Assembly: GCA_050998805.1 (NCBI GenBank)
Contig: JBPCPV010000009.1
Span: 62,001 to 126,000, forward strand
DNA: 64,000 nt
Source of the DNA: JAICKM01 sp050998805
GTDB taxonomy: Bacteria > Chloroflexota > Chloroflexia > QHBQ01 > JAICKM01
Direction: 5' to 3'
Below, one piece after another: positions 57,984 to 64,000 of the stretch (positions are counted from its first letter, which is position 1; each line of letters begins with the position of its first letter). Under the pieces are notes generated by a model. The model saw only the letters and a program-made list of their open reading frames with translations, had not been told where the DNA came from and did not search any database. A program made the translations under genes and the position numbers.

Positions 57984-59312
57984 ATGACTACTGCTGACCG
58001 CCGATGGGCGGCCCACCTGCTGCGACGGGCCGGATTCGGTGCCGGCCCCGACGAACTCGACACTTATGCCGCGCTCGGCTACGAAGGCGCGGTCAACCGC
58101 CTGCTCTCGCCCAACCAAGTGGACGATAGCGACACGCAGAACCTGCTCGCCGACACCACCTCCGCGCTCGACCCCGACGCGAATATCGTTGACGGCCAGG
58201 CGCTCTGGCTGACGCGGATGCTCTACACAAAGCGTCCGCTCCAAGAGAAGATGTCGCTCTTCTGGCACAACCACTTCGCAACCGGTGTCCAGAAGGTGAA
58301 GTATCCCCCGCTGATGTACGCGCAGAACCAGCTCTTCTTGAGCAAGGCTCTCGGCAAGTTCGACGACTTGCTCTCGGGCGTGGCTCACGACCCCGCGATG
58401 ATATTCTGGCTCGACAACAACACTAACGTCAAGGGCCACCCGAACGAGAACTGGGGACGCGAGGTCATGGAGCTTTTCACCATCGGCATCGGGAACTATA
58501 CCGAGCAGGACGTCAAAGAAAACGCCCGCGCCTTCACAGGCTGGAGCGCGACCCAAGACGGCAACTTCCGCTTCCTGGCGAACCGCCACGACACCGGCAG
58601 CAAGACGATCCTCGGCCACACCGGCAACTTCAACGGCGACGATGTACTCAAGATCCTCGTGAACATGCGCCAGACAGGCACGTTCCTCGGCCGCAAGATG
58701 TGGCGCTGGTTCGTGAACGATACGCCCTCGACCGACGGCGTGAACCGCCTCGCCGATGTCTACATGCAGTCCGGCCACGACATTACCGCGATGCTGAGGG
58801 CGCTCTTCCTGAGCGACGACTTCCGCTCCGAGGCCAACTACTTCGCGACCGTGAAGAACCCGCCTGAGTTCGTCGTCGGCCTGCTCAAACAGACCGGGGC
58901 CGCCGCCGCGATGCGCGGCAGCCTCGACCCGAACACCCTCCGCCTGATTGCCCGCTCGGTGAGCAGCATGAGCATGATGCTCTTCAACCCGCCGAACGTA
59001 GCAGGCTGGCCGGGCGGCAGGAGCTGGATTAACCCCGGCACCTACTTCGCCCGCACCACCTTCGCCGAACAGCTGCTCGGCCTCCGCGCCGGAGGTCAGC
59101 CGGTGACCGACATCGGGCGGATCGCCGGTGCCATCGGCGGAAGCGACGCGGCCTCGCGGGTCGCCAACACACTCGAATGGGCGATGCCGGCCGCCCCTGC
59201 CGCACCCCTGCAACAAGACCTGACGGCTTATCTCGGCAGCGGTTCCAACCCCGTCAAGACGGCCGGACTACTGCGGCTGGTGTTTAGCAGCCCCAGCTAT
59301 CAGTTGAACTAG
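57984..59312 (+). CDS. DUF1800-domain protein
   Basis: 442 residues. RRWAAHLLRRAGFGAGPDELDTYAALGYEGAVNRLL opens the family; LWLTRMLYTKRPLQEKMSLFWHNHFATG, NENWGREVMELFTIGIGNYTEQDVKENARAFTGW and PPNVAGWPGGRSWINPGTYFAR are its hallmark motifs. No enzyme activity is established for the family. AAGGAG lies 7 nt before the ATG. The DUF1501 gene follows by 9 bp, the usual pairing of these two families. Confidence 0.95.
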   Translation: MTTADRRWAAHLLRRAGFGAGPDELDTYAALGYEGAVNRLLSPNQVDDSDTQNLLADTTSALDPDANIVDGQALWLTRMLYTKRPLQEKMSLFWHNHFATGVQKVKYPPLMYAQNQLFLSKALGKFDDLLSGVAHDPAMIFWLDNNTNVKGHPNENWGREVMELFTIGIGNYTEQDVKENARAFTGWSATQDGNFRFLANRHDTGSKTILGHTGNFNGDDVLKILVNMRQTGTFLGRKMWRWFVNDTPSTDGVNRLADVYMQSGHDITAMLRALFLSDDFRSEANYFATVKNPPEFVVGLLKQTGAAAAMRGSLDPNTLRLIARSVSSMSMMLFNPPNVAGWPGGRSWINPGTYFARTTFAEQLLGLRAGGQPVTDIGRIAGAIGGSDAASRVANTLEWAMPAAPAAPLQQDLTAYLGSGSNPVKTAGLLRLVFSSPSYQLN

Positions 59313-59321
59313 GAGGACGCT

Positions 59322-60617
59322 ATGGCTCTTACACGACGCGAATTTCTGAAAAACGGCGTCCAACTCGCCGCACTCGGCGTGGTTGCCCCGTCCTTCCTGG
59401 TGAAGGCTGCCTACGCCGCAACTGAGGCCGTGCCCGGCGTTTCCGGCCCCGGCACAGCCACGAATAGAGAGGCGGGCAGCAGCGCGCCCGACCTCTCTCG
59501 CAACGTGCTCTTGGTGGTCCAACTCAGCGGCGGCAACGACGGCCTCAGCACGGTCATCCCATACGCCGACTCGGAGTACTACCGCCTCCGCCCGCACCTC
59601 GCGGTGCCACGCACCCAGGTGCTCCCCCTCACCGACCGGGTCGGCCTCCACCCCGCGCTCACCAACATGCGCCGGCTCTACGGCGACGGCCATCTGGCGG
59701 TGCTGGAGAATGTCGGCTACCCGAACCCGAACCGCTCCCACTTCCGGGCGATGGAGATCTGGCAGACCGCCCGCCCCGATGTCAACGAGCCGACCGGTTG
59801 GCTCGGTCGCCTACTGGCCGCAGAGGACTGCGAGGACAGGATGTGCCGGATCAAGGGGCTGAACATCGGCTCGAGCCTGCCACGCACACTCTACACCGAA
59901 ACCACGGTCGTGCCCTCGCTCTTGAACATCAACGATTACCAGTTCCGCACAGACGGCCGCTTCCAGGCCGACCGCACGGCGCAGGTAGACGCGATCAATA
60001 AGATCGTCTCAACGGCGTCGGCCCACCCCGGTGGGATAGACGACTTCGTGCGTATGGCAGCGCTCCAGGCGCTCGACAGCGCGGATCTGCTGAAGCAGAT
60101 CGTCGGCCCGGCCGACACGAACATCACCCACCAGACCAACCCCTTCGCCGAGGGCCTGAAGATGATCAGCAAGGTGATCCAGGCCGATGTCGGCGCTCGC
60201 GTCTTCTACATATCGCTCGGCGGCTTCGACACACACTCGCAGCAGGCCCGCACCCACAACCAGCTCATGTCCGACCTCGACGCCGGCATCAGCAGCTTCT
60301 ACCAGAGCCTCGAGGCGAGCGGCCACTCCGACCGCGTGATGATGATGACCTTCTCGGAGTTCGGACGCCGCGCGGCGGAGAACGCCAGCCAGGGCACCGA
60401 CCACGGCACTGCGCTTCCGGTGTTCCTGGTCGGCGGGCAAGTCAAAGGCGGCTTCTACGGCACGGCCCCCGACCTGTCCCACCTCCAGGACGGCGACGTC
60501 ACGAACCAGATGGACTTCCGCTCGGTCTACAGCAGCCTGCTCAAGAGCTGGCTGGGCGTGGACCCGAGCAAGGTGATCGAAGGCAGCTTCCCACTCCTCG
60601 ACTTCGTGAAGAGCTGA
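59322..60617 (+). CDS. Tat-exported DUF1501-domain protein
   Basis: 431 residues. Twin-arginine signal TRREFLKNGVQLAALGVVAPSFLVKAAYA shows export in folded form. The DUF1501 core belongs to the alkaline-phosphatase-like fold: VVQLSGGNDGLSTVIPY, LGGFDTHSQQ, and FSEFGRRAAENASQGTDHGTALPVFLVGG with the metal-ligand-like Asp/His set. Natural substrate unknown. GGAGG lies before the ATG. Transcription ends at the strong hairpin 27 bp downstream. Confidence 0.95.
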   Translation: MALTRREFLKNGVQLAALGVVAPSFLVKAAYAATEAVPGVSGPGTATNREAGSSAPDLSRNVLLVVQLSGGNDGLSTVIPYADSEYYRLRPHLAVPRTQVLPLTDRVGLHPALTNMRRLYGDGHLAVLENVGYPNPNRSHFRAMEIWQTARPDVNEPTGWLGRLLAAEDCEDRMCRIKGLNIGSSLPRTLYTETTVVPSLLNINDYQFRTDGRFQADRTAQVDAINKIVSTASAHPGGIDDFVRMAALQALDSADLLKQIVGPADTNITHQTNPFAEGLKMISKVIQADVGARVFYISLGGFDTHSQQARTHNQLMSDLDAGISSFYQSLEASGHSDRVMMMTFSEFGRRAAENASQGTDHGTALPVFLVGGQVKGGFYGTAPDLSHLQDGDVTNQMDFRSVYSSLLKSWLGVDPSKVIEGSFPLLDFVKS

Positions 60618-60643
60618 GGCGAGTAGGCGGTAGGCGGTAAGAA

Positions 60644-60674
60644 GGGGCCACTCCATATAGGAGTGGCCCCTTTT
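60644..60674 (+). terminator. Strong Rho-independent terminator
   Basis: A perfect 11-bp stem GGGGCCACTCC / GGAGTGGCCCC with ATATA loop, followed by TTTT. It separates the DUF1501 gene from the convergent nadD gene and may also act weakly on the minus strand. Confidence 0.92.
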
Positions 60675-60676
60675 GC

Positions 60677-61282
60677 TTACTTCACATAGATCCGGTGGGC
60701 GAAGATATACTTCTCCACGGCCTCCGGCACCTGGTAGCGTATCGGGTGCCCGGCGGCCACACGGGCGCGGAGGTCGGTGGAGCTGATCTCGATCAGTGGA
60801 GCGGGCACGAGGTCGATCCGCTCGCGCAGATTAGGGAGGGCGGCTTCTAGGCGGGGCCAGGGCACATGCACGGAGGGCCGGGGGGCGACGGCCAGCCGGG
60901 TGCGTGCCAGGATGCCCGCTGGGTCGCGCCATGCCGGCAGGTTCGCCAGCGAGTCCTCGCCGATGATGAACCAGAAGCCGACCTCCGGCCCCCACTCGGC
61001 GCGTAGCCGGTCCAGGGTGTCCACTGTGTAGCTGACGCCTGGGCGGTCCAACTCGGCGCGGGAGACGGCGAAGCGTAGGTTGCCTGCGATGGCTAGTTCG
61101 AGCATAGCCAGGCGGTCGGGGGCGGGGGTTATCGGCAGGCCGCGCTTCAGCGGCTGGATGCCCGCAGGCAGGAAGAGCACCTCATCGAGCGCGAGGTAGG
61201 ATGCGGCCTCTTGTGCGATGATCAGGTGGCCGTAGTGGACCGGGTCGAACGTGCCGCCGAGGAGGCCGAGACGTCGGCCCAT
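60677..61282 (-). CDS. nadD: Nicotinate-nucleotide adenylyltransferase
   Basis: Adenylylates nicotinate mononucleotide in NAD synthesis. 201 residues. The nucleotidyltransferase loop LGGTFDPVHYGHL (8-20) and the C-terminal EISSTDLRARVAAG (ISST-x2-R) motif are present, with GEDSLANLPAW and SYTVDTLDRLRAEW in between. The ATG at 61282 overlaps the mscS stop by one base (TGATG), so it is translated by reinitiation. Confidence 0.96.
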   Translation of the reverse strand: MGRRLGLLGGTFDPVHYGHLIIAQEAASYLALDEVLFLPAGIQPLKRGLPITPAPDRLAMLELAIAGNLRFAVSRAELDRPGVSYTVDTLDRLRAEWGPEVGFWFIIGEDSLANLPAWRDPAGILARTRLAVAPRPSVHVPWPRLEAALPNLRERIDLVPAPLIEISSTDLRARVAAGHPIRYQVPEAVEKYIFAHRIYVK

Positions 61283-62067
61283 CAGCTGACCACAGCGACT
61301 TCGGCGGAGGGCAGGGCGTCGCGCAGGGCGAGCACCGTCGCCTCCAGCGCTTGCCTGGAAGCCTGGGGCGGCGACCAAAGCTCGACATGCAGCTTGAGCG
61401 CGGTCGGTGAAACGCTCTCTACACGGGTGGAGGGCGCGGGGTTCTTGCTCACGTCCGGCACCTCGGCGAGCGCGTCGCCGATCTTGGCGGTCAAGCTGCT
61501 CAACGTCTGGTCGCCGGGCGCGATCGTGACGCTGATCACTCTGCGTTGGAGGTTGATCGCGCTCCGGTTGACGACAATCTCGGTGAAGAGAGTGCCGTTG
61601 GGCACGATCAGCTGCAAGCCGTCCACGGTCCGCAGGTTGCTCACGCGCAGTTCGATGGACTGCACCGTGCCGCTGACCGGCTCTCCGGTTCGCTGGATCG
61701 TGATCGTGTCTCCGATCTGGAAGGGGCGCTCGATCAGGATGTAGATCCCGGCGATGATGTTCTTGAGCAGGTCTTGGAAGGCGAGAGAGGCCGCCAGCCC
61801 GACCGCGCCGACTAAGGTGAGCAAGCCGGTCCAATCCACGCCGAAGCTCGGCAGGATCAGGATCAGGGCGAAGATGACGATCCCGACCTGGGCGAGGTTG
61901 CCGAGCAGCGCGGCAGTGTTGGCCGCGAGCCGCTTTTTCAGCCCCAGCCGCAAGATCCAGGCCCGCACCAGCCGCGCCGCCACCAGCCCGACGATCAGTA
62001 TCGCTCCGGCCCGCGCCAGGTTCGTCAGCAGCGTCAATGTCTCTTCGTGGGTGAGTCCCGGTATCAC
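61282..62067 (-). CDS. MscS-family mechanosensitive channel
   Basis: 261 residues. Three membrane helices: about 15-35, 55-75 and the pore helix TGLLTLVGAVGLAASLAFQDLLKNIIAGIYILIERPFQIGD, with the Ala/Gly packing and conserved FQD-L-NI-AG of MscS TM3. The beta domain (VSGTVQSIELRVSNLRTVDGLQLIVPNG) and an alpha/beta C-terminus follow. Releases solutes on hypo-osmotic shock. GTG start with a weak AAAGGG site. Coupled to nadD by TGATG. Confidence 0.94.
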   Translation of the reverse strand: MIPGLTHEETLTLLTNLARAGAILIVGLVAARLVRAWILRLGLKKRLAANTAALLGNLAQVGIVIFALILILPSFGVDWTGLLTLVGAVGLAASLAFQDLLKNIIAGIYILIERPFQIGDTITIQRTGEPVSGTVQSIELRVSNLRTVDGLQLIVPNGTLFTEIVVNRSAINLQRRVISVTIAPGDQTLSSLTAKIGDALAEVPDVSKNPAPSTRVESVSPTALKLHVELWSPPQASRQALEATVLALRDALPSAEVAVVS

Positions 62068-62141
62068 AAGCGGCCCTTTAATGGTTAGTGGTCAGCAGCC
62101 ACCATTGAGAAGTCAAGACCACTCTTTCAAGTTTAGCAGCG

Positions 62142-62987
62142 TTAAGATTTGTCTATAACCTTGCCTTTGAGTATTAGATCGTCGACAATTCGGTTTGCTT
62201 CCACCGCGTTAGCTATCGGCCCGAATGCAGTAGGATATTTTCCTGCATCGGAGGTGCTTGCATCTAACAAGAACACTTGCTCGTCAATACGTAACTGTCT
62301 GCCATGGAACTCGGATTGCGGAAGTTCCACAAGTTGGTAATTCTTGAACTCTTGCTTGAACACACTAGACACAGCCCTGACGCCCTCAATGCCATAGTCG
62401 TCTCCGGTTTTGCCGTGAGTCGTTACTAGCCGTATTTCCAACTTCGGATCAAGATTCCGGAGGTATTGTCTGAAGAAATCTGGCTTGAGGTAACGATCCA
62501 GATAATGCAGCCTTTGCCGAGTACCGGATACCAGATCAAGAACATGCATGTAAAAGGTGAAGGGCTTATCGGCTTCGCTGAGAGTTAAGTTCCAGTCAAT
62601 AGGAATCATGTCAATCAGTTGGCGGAAATCCTGCTTAAGAATACCAAGACGTTCCCCGAGCGTCCGTTGGAGAAGCTGAAGTTGAGGTGAAGTCGCGGGA
62701 GAACCCAACTGATTCTCAAAAGAGTCCAGCACATCAAAAAAGACAGTTGCGAGGCGCAGAGACATAGGCTCAAGACGAATACCAGACACTGTAGTAAAGA
62801 CACATACATGCTCATACCACTGCTCGTTATCTTGATGTAGGAGTGCAAAAGCCGTTTGGTAGTCTCGTAAGGACGGCGTTGAGTGAGCGCGGGCTAGTGT
62901 ATTCAACGGCGCTATTCTCATGCCGAATTCCATCGCGAGGTCGGTCTTCTGTTGAGCCTTATCGTTCTGGCTGAAGTTATCTGTCAT
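62142..62987 (-). CDS. Low-GC protein with PLD-like C-terminal domain, unknown function
   Basis: 281 residues. The C-terminal third (FFRQYLRNLDPKLEIRLVTTHGK ... QSEFHGRQLRIDEQVFLLDASTSDAGK) resembles the one-HKD phospholipase-D-like modules of uncharacterised bacterial proteins, with H228-G-R where H-x-K/R is expected. The N-terminal 150 residues are helical and unassigned. GC content is near 46%, against about 67% around it, and codon use differs, implying horizontal acquisition. ATG at 62987 has AAGGA 7 nt upstream. Confidence 0.62.
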   Translation of the reverse strand: MTDNFSQNDKAQQKTDLAMEFGMRIAPLNTLARAHSTPSLRDYQTAFALLHQDNEQWYEHVCVFTTVSGIRLEPMSLRLATVFFDVLDSFENQLGSPATSPQLQLLQRTLGERLGILKQDFRQLIDMIPIDWNLTLSEADKPFTFYMHVLDLVSGTRQRLHYLDRYLKPDFFRQYLRNLDPKLEIRLVTTHGKTGDDYGIEGVRAVSSVFKQEFKNYQLVELPQSEFHGRQLRIDEQVFLLDASTSDAGKYPTAFGPIANAVEANRIVDDLILKGKVIDKS

Positions 62988-63025
62988 AACTATGTCCTTA
63001 AGCTTTTTGGTATCCACCCTCAGAA

Positions 63026-64000
63026 TTAATAACCAACGTATCGCGCGACGAGGCTCCGCGCCGCTGCCGGGTCTTCGGTGCCTTTGACGATGGCGCGACC
63101 GTCGGGGAAGAGGGTCAGCTCGGTTGCATCGGGTTGACCGTCTGCGGGCGGGAGCAGTAGGCGCACGAGGTAGTCGTTAGCCAGCACGTTGCCGTAGCCT
63201 GCGGCCCGCCAGCGTGCGGCGAGCGCGGGCAAATCCATATGTCCACCGGCTAGCCGCACCTGCACAGTCTGCCGCCCGCAAAGCTGTGTGCCGGTGAGCG
63301 CGGCCCGCGCCCCGCCTCCGAGGAAGTCGAACCGTCGCAGGCCGCACGCCGGGCAGGCCGGGTCCAGCGCGCCGTCTCCGATCCGGTCGAACTCGCCGTT
63401 CCAGACATCGAGCGCGAGCAGGCCGGGCGGCGGATCTTGTCCGAGCAGCAGTTGGAGCGCGGCTGCCGACGCCAGCCCCGCGACCACGGCGACCGCAGGC
63501 TCGAGCACGCCTGCCGTCTCGCAGGTCGGCGCGGAGCCGGCAGCCGGAGGCTCCGGGAAGACGCAGCGCAGGCACGCCGTTCGTCCCGGCTGCACAGTCA
63601 TGAGCATACCGGAAGTGCCGAGCACTGCACTGTAGATCCAGGGCCGCCCGGTCTCCACCGAGGCGTCGTTGAGCAAATAGCGCGCCGCGAAGTTGTCGGT
63701 CGCGTCCAGCACAAGGTCAGTCTCTGCCGTTATCTCGCGGATCGTCTCGGCGGTCACGTCGAGCACGAGCGGCTCAAGGGCCAAGCTGCTGTTGATCTCG
63801 CGCAGATGGGCGGCGGCGGCGACGGCTTTGGGCAGGGCGGCGGCCACATCGGCCTCGGTATAGAGGCTCTGCCGCTGGAGGTTGTGGAGTTCGAGGTAAT
63901 CCCGGTCTATGAGCCGCAACGACCCCACGCCAGCCCGCGCCAGGCTCTCGGCCATCGCGGAGCCGAGCGCGCCGAGGCCGAGGATCGCCACATGGGCCGA
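63026..64000 (-). CDS. ThiF/MoeB/HesA-family E1-like adenylyltransferase (5' end outside window)
   Basis: At least 324 residues; the start lies beyond the right edge. Rossmann ATP site VAILGLGALGSAMAESLARAG, DRDYLELHNLQRQSLY (Asp and Arg for ATP), DLVLDATDNFAARYLLNDA and two zinc Cys pairs CLRC and CPAC. Such proteins adenylate the C-terminus of ubiquitin-like sulfur carriers (MoaD, ThiS). The C-terminal 90 residues (GRQTVQVRLAGGHMDLPALAARWRAAGYGNVLANDYLVRLLL) form an extra domain resembling that in longer MoeB/HesA proteins. The substrate carrier is not visible. Confidence 0.93.
   Translation of the reverse strand, partial: SAHVAILGLGALGSAMAESLARAGVGSLRLIDRDYLELHNLQRQSLYTEADVAAALPKAVAAAAHLREINSSLALEPLVLDVTAETIREITAETDLVLDATDNFAARYLLNDASVETGRPWIYSAVLGTSGMLMTVQPGRTACLRCVFPEPPAAGSAPTCETAGVLEPAVAVVAGLASAAALQLLLGQDPPPGLLALDVWNGEFDRIGDGALDPACPACGLRRFDFLGGGARAALTGTQLCGRQTVQVRLAGGHMDLPALAARWRAAGYGNVLANDYLVRLLLPPADGQPDATELTLFPDGRAIVKGTEDPAAARSLVARYVGY

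Overview
The window is one high-GC (about 65-67%) bacterial chromosome segment. Most intergenic gaps are short, and genes run in short co-directional runs on both strands. Long Thr/Pro 'TPTATP' linkers on secreted proteins, lamin-tail plus pre-peptidase domains, a DUF1800/DUF1501 pair and abundant short tandem repeats suggest a Chloroflexota-like organism. That placement is inference: there is no rRNA, and I saw no tRNA or CRISPR array.

Layout. 1-4.1 kb (minus) is a methyl-cycle operon: a TTGACA/TATGAT promoter, a SAM-I riboswitch with terminator, a PfkB sugar/nucleoside kinase, ahcY, a zinc-finger membrane protein, and metK (cut by the window edge). 4.1-6.5 kb is an ABC exporter, divergent from the main-type sigma factor at 6.8 kb across a palindromic two-way promoter. 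8.2-10.8 kb is a TPR/lytic transglycosylase. 10.9-11.5 kb is a frameshifted sigma factor. 11.6-18.2 kb (plus) is a compact run: small membrane protein, GNAT, GT4 glycosyltransferase, dCTP deaminase, zinc protein, channel-like protein, gpmI, and a small membrane protein. 18.3-24.9 kb (minus) holds an Eco57I-like DNA methyltransferase, queF, a methyltransferase and a two-gene McrBC-like (AAA + DUF2357) module. 25-29 kb is a mixed region of small and partly lower-GC genes. 29-33.4 kb has gltX, an ABC-F protein and a glycosyltransferase. 33.9-36.8 kb has a cold-shock gene, a degenerate metallo-beta-lactamase-fold protein and pyrG. 36.8-39.8 kb (minus) is a secreted LPQTG-bearing lamin-tail/PPC protein followed by a sortase-like protein that lacks the catalytic Cys. 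40-43 kb has fhs, a broken nucleotidyltransferase and an orphan DNA adenine methylase. 43-49 kb has two polyprenol-type glycosyltransferases, a macro-domain protein and two membrane proteins. 49.3-52.7 kb has a lipoprotein and a MacB-like ABC pair. 52.7-56 kb has a linalool dehydratase/isomerase-like protein, a GNAT and a DUF433 protein. 56-57.7 kb is an EAD1-trypsin conflict-type protein. 58-60.6 kb is the DUF1800/DUF1501 pair. 60.7-64 kb has nadD, an MscS channel, a low-GC PLD-like protein and a ThiF/MoeB-type E1 enzyme (cut by the window edge).

The most unusual features are: (1) a family of dispersed repeats built from different 7-bp units, which occupy gaps and have also entered coding sequences in frame; (2) the EAD1-trypsin protein; (3) the McrBC-like pair with a nuclease motif lacking its lysine, close to two orphan methyltransferases; (4) the LPQTG protein/pseudo-sortase operon; (5) genes with TATAAT exactly 6 nt before ATG, implying leaderless mRNAs; (6) a likely AUU start codon.
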